NCBI GenBank assembly: GCA_013388685.1
Contig: JACAET010000003.1
Coordinates: 1-64,000 of the forward strand
Reading direction: 5' to 3'
From: Chloroflexota bacterium
GTDB lineage: Bacteria; Chloroflexota; Anaerolineae; Anaerolineales; Villigracilaceae
Length of the DNA: 64,000 nucleotides
Each line of letters begins with the position of its first letter. Positions within the stretch are counted from its first letter, which is position 1. Of this stretch, positions 48,620-57,463 are shown piece by piece. The notes below the pieces were generated by a model. That model was not told the origin of the DNA. It was given only the letters and a program-made list of their open reading frames with translations, and ran no database searches. The translations under genes were made by a program, and so were the position numbers.

Positions 48620-50284
48620 TCATCCTTGAAACAACTCGGGCCACAACTTCATTGCGGACAAGACCGCGCTTGCTGCTGTCTGCCCCAACCCGCACAGACT
48701 CGCGTCCGTCATCGTCCAGCCGACGTCCTGCAGGCGGTCAAAGTCATCCGCCAGAATCTTCCCCTCCGCCATGCGGTCGAGGATTTCCTTCTGGCGTTGC
48801 GTACCCATCTGGCAGGGATAGCACTTGCCGCACGACTCGTGCGCGAAGAAGTGGACGAGACTCTTCAGCACCTGACGCATGTCGCGCGTCTCGTCGAAGA
48901 CCATCACCACGCCGGAGCCGAGAGGCAACCCAGCCACGCGCAGGTCTTCGAACGTAAGTTTGACATCGAGATGTTCTTGTGTGGCAAACGCACCCGCCGC
49001 GCCGCCGAAGAGGACTGCCTTTAATGGCGTACCGTTCTTTACGCCGCCTGCCATTTCGAGCAGTTCGCGCAAAGTCACGCCAAACGGGACTTCGTACACA
49101 CCCGTCCGCTCCACATCACCGGAGACGCAGAACAACTTCGAGCCAGGCGATTTCTCGGTGCCCAGTTTGCGGTATTCAGCAGAACCCTGCGTAATGATCA
49201 TCGGCACGGTGCACAACGTCTCCACGTTGTTGATGACGGTCGGTTTGCCGAAGAGACCGTGAGTCGTGGGGAAAGGCGGCTTGATGCGCGGAAAGCCGCG
49301 CTTGCCTTCAATCGACTCGAACAGCGCGGTCTCCTCGCCGCAAATGTAGGCGCCGGCGCCGACGCGGATTTCAATATCAAAGTCTTCGCCCAAATACCCC
49401 GCTTCCCTCGCTTCGTTCAAGGCGTTTTCCAGAACGGGGACGATGTACGGGTATTCGGCGCGGATGTAGATGTAGCCTTTGCCCGCGCCGATGGCATAGG
49501 CGGCAATGCACATGCCCTCGATCACGCGGTGCGGATCGTCGAGCAGGAGCACGCGATCCTTGAACGTGCCCGGCTCGGACTCATCCGCGTTGCAGACGAT
49601 GTATTTCGGGGAGCCCTCGGCTTTTGCCGCGCCCTCCCATTTGATTCCCGCCGGGAACGCCGCGCCGCCGCGTCCCACCAGACCTGACGCTTTGATCTCC
49701 GCAATCACCGCTTCGGGCGTCATTCCTTTCGCCTTCTTCAGCCCGGCATATTCGCCGTATGTCTCAAGTGAAGTCGTGCCATTCCCGCAGTTGGCGGTCA
49801 AAATACGGATCGGACCGTAGACCATGGACCGCGGACGATCTGCCTCTACAGTTCCATCCCCAACGGTCCATCGTCCATCGTCCATCGTCCAGACTGCCGG
49901 CGCATGTTCGCAAAGCCCCAGGCATGGACTCGGCTCGAGGGTCAGAGACAGGTCCTCGGTCGTCTGACCGGGGTTCAGTCCATGCTTCGAACACAGCCGG
50001 TTGAGAATCCCGTCCGCATCTTTCAGCGCGCACGCCACATCCGTACACACGCGGATGACATGGCGGCTGGTCGGTTCGTCGTAGAACAGGGAATAAAACT
50101 CGATGACGCCGTGCACATCTGCCAGCGGCACGCGCAGGGCTTTGGCGATTTCGGCCGCCGAGGCTTCGGAGACCCAGCCATAGATTTTTTGAGCCGCATG
50201 CAGGGCTGGCAGAAGCCCCGAGCGGCCCAAAGGACTATACGGTTCGATTGCGATTTGAAGGGGGGAAGGTTCGGCAACTTTCAT
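48620..50284 (-). CDS. NuoE-NuoF fusion, NAD-binding flavoprotein subunit of formate dehydrogenase
   Basis: 554 residues. The NuoE-like part (1-130) has a 2Fe-2S site C80, C85, C121, C125. The NuoF-like part (about 160-554) has the NADH/FMN loop [31 protein letters not shown], and 4Fe-4S ligands ESCGKCYPC plus a distal CGLG. Residues 132-158, between the halves, are a repeat-encoded linker ([13 protein letters not shown] ... RPRSMVYG). The ATG at 50284 follows GGAG. First gene of the formate dehydrogenase operon. NAD+ reduction is the plain reading; electron bifurcation with ferredoxin is possible. Confidence 0.92.
   Translation of the reverse strand: MKVAEPSPLQIAIEPYSPLGRSGLLPALHAAQKIYGWVSEASAAEIAKALRVPLADVHGVIEFYSLFYDEPTSRHVIRVCTDVACALKDADGILNRLCSKHGLNPGQTTEDLSLTLEPSPCLGLCEHAPAVWTMDDGRWTVGDGTVEADRPRSMVYGPIRILTANCGNGTTSLETYGEYAGLKKAKGMTPEAVIAEIKASGLVGRGGAAFPAGIKWEGAAKAEGSPKYIVCNADESEPGTFKDRVLLLDDPHRVIEGMCIAAYAIGAGKGYIYIRAEYPYIVPVLENALNEAREAGYLGEDFDIEIRVGAGAYICGEETALFESIEGKRGFPRIKPPFPTTHGLFGKPTVINNVETLCTVPMIITQGSAEYRKLGTEKSPGSKLFCVSGDVERTGVYEVPFGVTLRELLEMAGGVKNGTPLKAVLFGGAAGAFATQEHLDVKLTFEDLRVAGLPLGSGVVMVFDETRDMRQVLKSLVHFFAHESCGKCYPCQMGTQRQKEILDRMAEGKILADDFDRLQDVGWTMTDASLCGLGQTAASAVLSAMKLWPELFQG
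49822..49900. repeat. GGTCCATCGTCC-type repeat inside the NuoE-NuoF frame
   Basis: Tandem CATCGTCCATCGTCCATCG units with CGTAGACCATGGACCGCGG just beside them, read on the minus strand in frame as TMDDGRWTV and PRSMVYG. It forms the linker between the NuoE and NuoF domains. Confidence 0.65.
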
Positions 50285-50385
50285 GGTTGGCTCCGTCCGA
50301 AGTATAGACGGAAACAAAACGGCTGGCAAGCCAGCCGGAAGGATGCGGGATGAAAATCATGAACTTGATGATTTTCGGCAGGTTG

Positions 50386-51897
50386 TCACGGAATGGATTG
50401 CGCGGCTGCCAGGTAACGCGGTTGTCTGCGATATTGGGTCGCCTGTTCGAAGGCGTAGGCATACCCGATCAGTTTTGCATCGTCCCATGCCCGCCCAAAG
50501 AAGGAAATGCCGACCGGCAAGCCGAACATATATCCTGCGGGGACCGTGATGTGCGGATACCCCGCCACCGCCGCGGGCGAAGTGCTTTCGATATCGCTGT
50601 TATTGGCGTCGCCGTTGACCAGATCGATCGTCCACGCCGGGGCGCCCGATGGCACCACCAAAGCATCCAGCCTGAATTTTTGCATGACCGAGTCGATCCC
50701 ATCCTTGCGCGTCAGGCGGCGGTTTTTGGATAACGCATCCTTGTATTTCTTTTCGCTCAAGGGTCCCTTTTCCTGTGCGGCGATCATATGTTCCTGGCCG
50801 AAATACGGCATCACCCGGTCGGCATGCTCTTCATTGAACCGGATGACATCGTGCAGGGAATGCACCCGCACATCTGCACCGAGCGCGGCAAGATATTTGT
50901 TCAGATCTGCCTTGTATTCGTAATACAGGACCTCCAATTCGGTCCTGCCGATTTTATCGAAGTGGGAGACATCAGCCGGGTCTATGATGACGGCGCCAAG
51001 CCGCTTCATCACCTCGATACAGTGTTCGAAAATTTTCGTGACGCGCGGGTTTGTACCCGCCATGTTCCTTGCGACGCCGATGCGCGCGCCTTTCAGGGCC
51101 TCATAATGGAGGCGTTTTGCATAATTGAACAGACCCCGCTTCCTGCTTAACCGGGTTGCCGGATCGGCAGAATCGACTCCGGTCATCGCCGCCAGCAGGA
51201 TCGCCGCGTCTGCCACCGTGCGCGCCATGGGACCGGGGGTATCCTGGCTGTGGGCGATGGGGATGATGCCGCTGCGGCTCAACAAGCCGAGGGTCGGCTT
51301 GATGCCCACGATGCCGTTCGTCTGCGACGGGCAGATGATCGAGCCGTCCGTTTCGGTTCCCACCGCCACGGTTGCAAGGTTGGCGGCGATCGCCGCGCCC
51401 GAACCGGATGAAGAACCGCATGCCGAACGGTCCAGCACATAGGGGTTGCGCGTCAGTCCGCCCCGCGAGGACCATCCGCTGACCGACCGCTTCCCGCGGA
51501 AGTTCGCCCATTCGCTCAGGTTTGTCTTGCCAAGGATCAACGCGCCCGCTTTGCGCAATTGCTTTACGATGAAGGCGTCTTTCGCGGCAAAGTTGCCTTC
51601 CAACGCCAGCGATCCTGCGGTGGTTTGCATACGGTCGTGGGTGTCAATGTTGTCTTTCAACAATACGGGAATGCCGTGCAGGGGTCCGCGCGCCCTGCCC
51701 GCCTTCCGTTCGTCATCCAGTTTTTCGGCGATCTCCAGCGCGTCCGGATTCAATTCGATGATCGAGTTCAGGAAGGGACCGCCCTTGTCCACGGCTTCGA
51801 TGCGCTGGATGTACAATTCCGCAATCTGGCGCGCGGTTAGTTCCCCCGCGTCCATCTTGTCCTGCAATTCGGCAATCGTCCATTCCGGAAGGATCAT
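50386..51897 (-). CDS. Amidase signature family enzyme
   Basis: A 503-residue amidase with the Ser-cisSer-Lys triad: Lys in VLLKDNIDTHD near residue 81, the signature RSACGSSSGSGAAIAANL near 157-174, and the nucleophile loop GTETDGSIICPS near 180-191. It has GatA-like length and core but no GatB/C neighbours, and it follows a long amidase pattern (GPFLNSIIELNPDA). The substrate is unknown. No signal peptide. It stands alone between the formate dehydrogenase operon and the CBS-domain gene. Confidence 0.92.
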   Translation of the reverse strand: MILPEWTIAELQDKMDAGELTARQIAELYIQRIEAVDKGGPFLNSIIELNPDALEIAEKLDDERKAGRARGPLHGIPVLLKDNIDTHDRMQTTAGSLALEGNFAAKDAFIVKQLRKAGALILGKTNLSEWANFRGKRSVSGWSSRGGLTRNPYVLDRSACGSSSGSGAAIAANLATVAVGTETDGSIICPSQTNGIVGIKPTLGLLSRSGIIPIAHSQDTPGPMARTVADAAILLAAMTGVDSADPATRLSRKRGLFNYAKRLHYEALKGARIGVARNMAGTNPRVTKIFEHCIEVMKRLGAVIIDPADVSHFDKIGRTELEVLYYEYKADLNKYLAALGADVRVHSLHDVIRFNEEHADRVMPYFGQEHMIAAQEKGPLSEKKYKDALSKNRRLTRKDGIDSVMQKFRLDALVVPSGAPAWTIDLVNGDANNSDIESTSPAAVAGYPHITVPAGYMFGLPVGISFFGRAWDDAKLIGYAYAFEQATQYRRQPRYLAAAQSIP

Positions 51898-51936
51898 TCC
51901 GCTGGTTCCCGCGAAAAAGTGGATCGGGCGTACAAC

Positions 51937-52374
51937 CTAACGCCCTCCTCCGGTGATGTAATGTTCCAATTGAGAAATCATGAACTTTTGCTGGTCAACC
52001 ATCTCGGCAAGGGCATCGCGCGCGGAGATCAACCCAGCCAGTTCCTCGCCGTCGAACACCGGTAAATGGCGGATGTTCTTATCGAGCATGATGGCAACGC
52101 ATTCCTCCAGGGTCTGATTGACTTGTGCATACAGCACCTTGGAGGTCATGATCTCGCTTACTTTGGTATCCCTGGAGGTGCGCCCATGCAAATCCAGCCG
52201 CCGCACGCAATCGCGTTCCGAAAGGATCCCCTCCACTTTCCTGCCGGACATCACCAGCAACGCTCCGGTATTACGCTCCGCCAGCATTTTGAGCGCCTCG
52301 AAAACGGTCGCATCGGGCGCTATCGAAAAGACCTCGCCGCCTTTTTTTCGGATGATATCGCGCAAAGTCGTCAT
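51937..52374 (-). CDS. CBS domain pair protein
   Basis: A 145-residue protein made of two CBS motifs, at about 8-60 (FSIAPDATVFEALKMLAERN, ALLVMSGRKVEGILSERD) and about 75-125 (VSEIMTSKVLYAQVNQTLEE, IRHLPVFDGEELAGLISARD). CBS pairs bind adenine nucleotides and regulate other proteins. AAGGAGG precedes the ATG at 52374. It lies 39 bases upstream of the amidase gene and could be co-transcribed with it. Confidence 0.92.
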   Translation of the reverse strand: MTTLRDIIRKKGGEVFSIAPDATVFEALKMLAERNTGALLVMSGRKVEGILSERDCVRRLDLHGRTSRDTKVSEIMTSKVLYAQVNQTLEECVAIMLDKNIRHLPVFDGEELAGLISARDALAEMVDQQKFMISQLEHYITGGGR

Positions 52375-52556
52375 GCCAGCCTCCTTATGGATGTCTCGGA
52401 ATGGTGCGAAGTATAGACTCAAATCTGCGATGTGACAAGCGGAGACGGCGGACTGATGGCATACTCAAAGCCTGTTTTATATCCCGCCAGGCATGTCCGG
52501 GATTGCGGCTCGCCCGAGCGCGGCTGATCAAACCCATTCTGCTTTATACTTTGCCT

Positions 52557-52732
52557 ATGCCCACCCCTGAACAACGGCGGCAATCTTCGCCGCGTTCGAC
52601 GAACTCAACCCAGCATGCCGCAAACCCGTCTTCGGCAAGATGAGCGACAATCTGGGTGGGGTACGACGAGTTGAACATCCTGAGGTGGTTGTATTCGATC
52701 TCAAAGCAGGATTCGGAATGACATGAAATCCG
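52557..52732 (+). pseudogene. Possible frameshifted small gene remnant
   Basis: An ATG after TATACTTTGCCT begins MPTPEQR. A one-base shift at CAACGGCGGC gives AAIFAAFDELNPACRKPVFG, then VEHPEVVVFDLKAGFGMT and a stop overlapping the next start. It is not a family I recognise, and the evidence is only the coding-like look of the shifted frame. The rest of 52375-52722 shows no other gene. Confidence 0.25.
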
Positions 52733-53955
52733 ACTGGGACGTTATCATTGCGGGCGGCGGACCGGCGGGAGTCTTCGCGGCGATCCGTTGCGCGGACGCT
52801 GCGCGGAATCCGAACTTGCGTGTTCTCCTCATCGAGAAGGCAAGCCAGACTCTGGGCAAGGTGCTCATCTCCGGCGGCAGGCGGTGCAATGTGACACATG
52901 CCTGCTTCGAGCCAGCGCAACTCGTCACCTATTATCCACGCGGCGGGATGGAACTGCGCGGGGCGTTCAGCCGCTTTCAGCCGAAGGATACAGTGGAGTG
53001 GTTCGATGCACGCGGGGTGAAGTTGAAAACCGAATCCGACGGGCGCATGTTCCCCGTGACGGACGATGCGAATACGATCGCGGAATGTCTGCGGGAATCC
53101 GCGCGGGAGGCGGGGGTGCGGGTGGAGGTGAGGACCAGTCTGCTCGGCGTGGAGAAACGTCTGGCAGACGGATTCAGGCTCGAGGTCCAGCATGAAGCGA
53201 AGCGTTTCATCATCCACACAAAGAAGTTGTTGATCGCAACCGGCAGTGACCGCAAAACCCTCGAAACGATCCAATCGCTTGGGCATACGATCATCGAGCC
53301 TGTGCCTTCGTTGTTCACGTTCAACGTCAAAGATAAACGGATTCATGACCTGGCAGGCGTGTCGGTCGAGAATGTCACGTTGAACATGGGTGCGATCTCG
53401 ACGCGCGGCGCGCTGCTGATCACGCATTGGGGTTTGAGCGGACCTGCCGTGCTGAGACTTTCGGCCTGGGGCGCGCGCGAGTTGTTCGAGAAAAAATACC
53501 GCGCAAAGCTGATCGTGAACTGGCTGGATGATTATTCATTCGATAAAGTGTTGGAAATTTTGGGGCGGAACAAAGACTGGAAAGAAAATTCCCGCAAGAA
53601 GATTTCAACGAATCCAGCCTTCTCGCAGATTCCTGTGAGGCTGTGGAAACAGTTGGTGCATTTCATCGGCGAGAAGAATTGGGGCGATGTGTCGAAGGCG
53701 GAGTTGCGCAAACTCGCCTCTGAACTGACCGCGGGCGAGTTCGAGATTCAGGGCAAGGGACAATTCAAGGAGGAGTTTGTCACGTGCGGCGGCGTGAGTT
53801 TGAAGGAGGTGGATTTCAAGACGATGCAAAGTCGTCTCGTGGACGGCTTGCATTTTGCGGGCGAAGTATTGGACATTGACGGCATCACAGGCGGGTTCAA
53901 CTTTCAATCGTCGTGGACGACGGGATGGATCGCGGGGAATGCACTTGCGGAGTGA
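52723..53955 (+). CDS. BaiN/RdsA (HI0933) family FAD-dependent oxidoreductase
   Basis: A 410-residue flavoprotein. The N-terminal dinucleotide fold reads VIIAGGGPAGVFAAIRCAD at about 7-25, then LLIEKASQTLGKVLISGGRRCNVTH, the signature of the HI0933/YhiN group. The C-terminal part has GVSLKEVDFKTMQSR and LHFAGEVLDIDGITGGFNFQ. Relatives include BaiN of bile-acid metabolism and aminoacetone oxidases; the substrate here is unknown. It is first on the plus strand before the methyl-transfer genes, but 70 bases separate it from the next gene. Confidence 0.92.
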   Translation: MKSDWDVIIAGGGPAGVFAAIRCADAARNPNLRVLLIEKASQTLGKVLISGGRRCNVTHACFEPAQLVTYYPRGGMELRGAFSRFQPKDTVEWFDARGVKLKTESDGRMFPVTDDANTIAECLRESAREAGVRVEVRTSLLGVEKRLADGFRLEVQHEAKRFIIHTKKLLIATGSDRKTLETIQSLGHTIIEPVPSLFTFNVKDKRIHDLAGVSVENVTLNMGAISTRGALLITHWGLSGPAVLRLSAWGARELFEKKYRAKLIVNWLDDYSFDKVLEILGRNKDWKENSRKKISTNPAFSQIPVRLWKQLVHFIGEKNWGDVSKAELRKLASELTAGEFEIQGKGQFKEEFVTCGGVSLKEVDFKTMQSRLVDGLHFAGEVLDIDGITGGFNFQSSWTTGWIAGNALAE

Positions 53956-54026
53956 TTTTTCATTGACCGCATTTTCATTCCCTCGTAAAATCGTTCGATA
54001 AATTATATATAATTACGAAGGTAACC

Positions 54027-54317
54027 ATGACCCGCTATCGCATCACGTATTGGAAACACATCCCGCAATCGTTTATCGTCGAAGGTGAGGGACGGACGAT
54101 CAAGAAACAGCTCTCGCAAAAAATTCAGGACAAGATCGACACGTACGCCATGGTAGAGGGATTGACCTCCACTTCGGATTATGCCGCGCAATACAGGCGC
54201 GGAGATTGGGTCGAATGTGACGGCTCCCCCGAGGAGGTTGCGGAGGCGCTTCTTTCCCAACTGGAGGCTGATGCCGCCAAAATTGAGGTGCCGCGTCGAA
54301 ATAGGAATGGCGCGTAA
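54027..54317 (+). CDS. Virulence-factor domain (PF13769-like) small protein
   Basis: A 96-residue protein with the features of the PF13769 family (RYRITYWKHIPQSFIVEGEG at the start, GDWVECDGSPEEVAEALLSQ near the end). The family name is historical. These proteins are commonly encoded next to RACo-like activators and methyltransferases, as here, which points to a role in corrinoid methyl transfer. GAAGGTAACC precedes the ATG. Function is not established. Confidence 0.78.
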   Translation: MTRYRITYWKHIPQSFIVEGEGRTIKKQLSQKIQDKIDTYAMVEGLTSTSDYAAQYRRGDWVECDGSPEEVAEALLSQLEADAAKIEVPRRNRNGA

Positions 54318-54324
54318 GCTCTCA

Positions 54325-54360
54325 TTACCCCTGCCCCTCTCCCTTCGGGAGAGGGGAAGC
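54325..54360. repeat. Dispersed CCCCTGCCCCTCTCCC hairpin repeat
   Basis: CCCCTCTCCC-TTCG-GGAGAGGGG, preceded by CATTACCCCTG. It fills the gap before the ASKHA gene and supplies no obvious ribosome site. Same family as the in-frame copies in xdh and the 8-oxoguanine deaminase gene. Confidence 0.7.
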
Positions 54361-54365
54361 GACAT

Positions 54366-56417
54366 ATGACAAAACACACCATCATCCTGCAACCCTCCGG
54401 TCGTCGCGGGCAGATCGAGTCGGGGACCTCCGTTCGCACGGCGGCGCGCGAGTTGGGCGTGGAGATCGAGTCCATCTGCGCCGAGAACGCCACCTGCGGA
54501 AAATGCCTTGTGCTCATCGAAGAAGGGCGCTTCGAGAAGTACAACATTGACTCGAAACGCGACCACCTCTCCCCCGTTTCCACCGAAGAAGCAAATTATT
54601 TTAAACGCAGACCCAAACTACTGAAAGACAAAGGCTGGGAGGTGGGGCAGGTGCGCCTCTCCTGCCAGGCGAAAATTCGCGGCGACGTGCTGATCAACGT
54701 GCCGGAGGAGAGCCGCGGCAACAAGCAGATCGTCCGCAAGACGGCGAGCGAACGACAGATCGAGGTCAAGCCTGCAATCCGAAAGTATCTGGTTTCGATG
54801 AGCCCGCCCACGCTGGAACGTCCGATTGCAGATTGGGAGCGGCTGGCAAAGGGATTGGAAACTTCGATGGCACTGGTGCGCGGGGCGGAAGAAAAGCTTC
54901 CGCGCTGGTATGAGTTGACGATTGATTATCAGTGCCTGCGGACCCTCTCGAAAACTCTGCGCGAGGCAAAATGGAATGTCACCGTTTCGGTGTGGAATGA
55001 CGGCGAGGTCGTTCAGGTTCAACCGGGGTATGTGGAAGATAGTTACGGCGCGGCAGTGGATATCGGCTCGACAACGGTGGCGTTGTACCTGTGCAACCTG
55101 CGGACGGGTGAATTGCTTGCGGCGGAATCCGAAATGAATCCGCAGATCGTGTACGGCGAGGACGTGATGTCGCGCATCCAGTACACCATCGAGCATCCCG
55201 ACGGGTTGGAGAAACTGCATAAGGCTATCGTCTCCACGCTGAACAAACTGTTGAAGCAGGCGGTCAAATCGGCAAATGAGCAAATGGGCAAGGGAACAAA
55301 TGAACAAGGGGAGAAGTTGAAGGTCGAGGATATTCTTGAGGTGGTGTTGGTGGGCAATTCGACCATGCACCATCTGGTATTGAACCTGCCGCCGAAGGAT
55401 TTGGGACTGGCACCGTTCGTGCCTGCCATCCATGAATCCATTGACGTTAAGGCGCGCGAGTTGGGAATCCACATCAATCCCTCGGGCAATGTCCATATGC
55501 TGCCAACCATTGCCTCGTTCGTCGGTGCGGATACCAGCGCGATGCTCCTTGCCGAGGAGCCGCACAAGCAGGATGAGAACTGGCTATTGATTGACGTGGG
55601 CACAAACGCCGAACTGGTGCTGGGCAACCGCAAACGGCTGGTTTGCACATCCACACCGACGGGACCCGCGCTGGAAGGGGCGCATGTGGAATACGGCATG
55701 CGCGCCGCGCCGGGCGCCATCGAAAGAGTGCAGATAGACGAAAAGACTCTCGAACCGAGATACAAAATCGTTGGCGAGGAGGAATGGAACAGAGGCAAGG
55801 CAAAGGGCATCTGCGGCTCGGCTATCATTGATGCGGTGGCAGAATTGTTCCGGGCGGAGATTGTGGATTCTCGGGGCAGATTCAGGAAAGAGTTAAGGTC
55901 GAAGCGGGTGCGGCAGGGCGAGGCGGGCTGGGAGTATGTCATTGCCTGGGCGGAGGAAACATCCATCGGCAGAGACATCCCCATCACACAACAGGATGTG
56001 AGGCAAATCCAGTTGGCGAAGGCGGCGTTGTTCACGGCGGCGCGCACACTGTTGAAGCGGATGAATCTGCAAAGCCCTGATAAAATCATCCTGGCGGGCG
56101 GGTTCGGCAGTTACATTGACAAAGAAAAGGCGATGCTGATTGGCTTGATCCCCGATTGCCCGCTGGAGCATGTGTACGCGGTTGGCAACGCGGCGGGCGA
56201 CGGGGCGCGGATTGCGCTGTTGAACATCGAGAAGCGCAATGAGATTGATAGTGTGACGCGCAAGGTGGAACGGTTCGAACTGCCAACCGACCCGGAGTTT
56301 CAAAATCAGTTTATGCTGGCGACGAGTTTCCCGCACATGAGCGAACCGTTTCCGCATATCGCGCATTTGATTCCGCACCGCAAAGCGGACCCGATGGCAA
56401 AGAATTTTATGAAGTGA
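54366..56417 (+). CDS. RACo-like reductive activator of corrinoid proteins (2Fe-2S + ASKHA domain)
   Basis: 683 residues. The N-terminal 2Fe-2S ferredoxin domain has C38, C44, C47 and C100. A linker with the middle domain leads to an ASKHA ATPase of the DUF4445/RACo type from about 230: AVDIGSTTVALYLCNL, VLVGNSTMHHLVLNL, LLIDVGTNAELVLG, and ILAGGFGSYIDKEKAMLIGL. RACo proteins use ATP to re-reduce Co(II) corrinoid. The hydrophilic stretch KSANEQMGKGTNEQGEKLK at about 304-322 looks repeat-derived. It is flanked by a PF13769-like gene and two methyltransferase genes. Confidence 0.9.
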   Translation: MTKHTIILQPSGRRGQIESGTSVRTAARELGVEIESICAENATCGKCLVLIEEGRFEKYNIDSKRDHLSPVSTEEANYFKRRPKLLKDKGWEVGQVRLSCQAKIRGDVLINVPEESRGNKQIVRKTASERQIEVKPAIRKYLVSMSPPTLERPIADWERLAKGLETSMALVRGAEEKLPRWYELTIDYQCLRTLSKTLREAKWNVTVSVWNDGEVVQVQPGYVEDSYGAAVDIGSTTVALYLCNLRTGELLAAESEMNPQIVYGEDVMSRIQYTIEHPDGLEKLHKAIVSTLNKLLKQAVKSANEQMGKGTNEQGEKLKVEDILEVVLVGNSTMHHLVLNLPPKDLGLAPFVPAIHESIDVKARELGIHINPSGNVHMLPTIASFVGADTSAMLLAEEPHKQDENWLLIDVGTNAELVLGNRKRLVCTSTPTGPALEGAHVEYGMRAAPGAIERVQIDEKTLEPRYKIVGEEEWNRGKAKGICGSAIIDAVAELFRAEIVDSRGRFRKELRSKRVRQGEAGWEYVIAWAEETSIGRDIPITQQDVRQIQLAKAALFTAARTLLKRMNLQSPDKIILAGGFGSYIDKEKAMLIGLIPDCPLEHVYAVGNAAGDGARIALLNIEKRNEIDSVTRKVERFELPTDPEFQNQFMLATSFPHMSEPFPHIAHLIPHRKADPMAKNFMK

Positions 56418-56423
56418 TTTTTT

Positions 56424-56488
56424 AAACCACGAAGGACACGAAGCACACAAAGGAAAAATCCCTTCGCGACCTTCGCATACCTGGCGGC
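56424..56488. repeat. ACCACGAAGGACACGAAG-type repeat
   Basis: AAACCACGAAGGACACGAAG followed by an imperfect mirror CCCTTCGCGACCTTCGC, between the ASKHA and homocysteine methyltransferase genes. Same family as the repeats by the GxxExxY gene. Confidence 0.6.
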
Positions 56489-56503
56489 TCAAAAAGAGGA
56501 ACT

Positions 56504-57385
56504 ATGAACAAATTTCTCGAACGATTGAACAGCGGGGAAATTCTCGTTGCGGATGGGGCAACGGGCTCGAATTTGCAGAAGATGGGTCTCAAGCCCGGCA
56601 AGCCGCCCGAAGATTTGGTCATTGACAACCCCGATCCCATCTTCAAACTCGCCTCGTCCTTCGTGGAGGCAGGTTCGGACATCATCCTGACCTGCACGTT
56701 CGGCGGAACGCGCATGAGGATGAAGGATTCGAAGTATCAGGAGCGGGCGCCTGAGGTGAACCGGCGCGCGGCAGAGATTGCCCGAAAAGCCGCTTCCGCG
56801 CGTGACGGGGTTTTGGTCGCCGGTTCGATGGGACCGGTCGGGGCGTTGATCAAGCCGTACGGTCCGCTGGAGGCGGAGGAGGTGCGGGCAACGTTTGCGG
56901 AGCAGGCAAAGGCGCTCGCCGAGGGCGGTGTGGATTTGCTGCTCATCGAGACGATGTTTTCCTTCGAGGAAGCGACTGCCACGTTCGAGGGCGCGCGTTC
57001 CGTCACCGACCTGCCCATCGTGGTCTCTTTCAGCTATGACCGTGGCACGCGCACGATGATGGGCGTTAAGCCGAGGGATGTCGTCAAGCGGTATGCCGAG
57101 ATGGGCGCGGCAATGGTCGGCGCGAACTGCGGAACGACGCTGGAGAATATGGAAGCGGTAGTTCGTGAGTACGCGGCAACGGCGCCGAACTTTCCGCTGT
57201 GGGTGAAGCCGAATGCGGGCGTCCCTCACATGGACATCAAGACCGAGCAGGGCGTGTACGATATGACTCCTGAAGACATGGCAAGGTATTCGCTGAAGTA
57301 CATTGAACTGGGGGCGAGGGTGGTCGGTGGGTGTTGTGGGAATACGCCGGAGCATATCGCCGCGATTGCGAGAGCAGTGAAGTAA
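56504..57385 (+). CDS. Homocysteine S-methyltransferase family protein
   Basis: A 293-residue zinc methyltransferase barrel (MetH N-terminal/BHMT type). It starts with VADGATGSNLQKMG and ends with GARVVGGCCGNTPEHIAAIA. Zinc ligands C209 (GANCGTT), C277 and C278 are all present. It could transfer a methyl group to homocysteine or, in this context, move methyl groups to or from a corrinoid protein. A ribosome site is weak (AAAAGAGGAACT). It is third in the methyl-transfer cluster. Confidence 0.92.
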   Translation: MNKFLERLNSGEILVADGATGSNLQKMGLKPGKPPEDLVIDNPDPIFKLASSFVEAGSDIILTCTFGGTRMRMKDSKYQERAPEVNRRAAEIARKAASARDGVLVAGSMGPVGALIKPYGPLEAEEVRATFAEQAKALAEGGVDLLLIETMFSFEEATATFEGARSVTDLPIVVSFSYDRGTRTMMGVKPRDVVKRYAEMGAAMVGANCGTTLENMEAVVREYAATAPNFPLWVKPNAGVPHMDIKTEQGVYDMTPEDMARYSLKYIELGARVVGGCCGNTPEHIAAIARAVK

Positions 57386-57456
57386 TTGGTAAATAGTAAT
57401 TGGTGATTGGGTACGGGTTATGAGTTACGATGTGTGTAATTCGTAACCCGTATTTG
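57386..57456. repeat. ATTGGTAATTGG repeat and TACGGGTTA hairpin
   Basis: TAATTGGTAAATAGTAATTG is followed by TACGGGTTATGAG, a short loop and TTCGTAACCCGTA. The ATTGGTAATTGG type also flanks the MITE-like element at 47696 and occurs in frame in the next gene. Confidence 0.6.
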
Positions 57457-57463
57457 GCATAAG

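Noticed and set aside
50386..51897. GatA subunit of the amidotransferase
   Set aside because: No gatB or gatC nearby, and the N-terminal pattern is that of general amidases.
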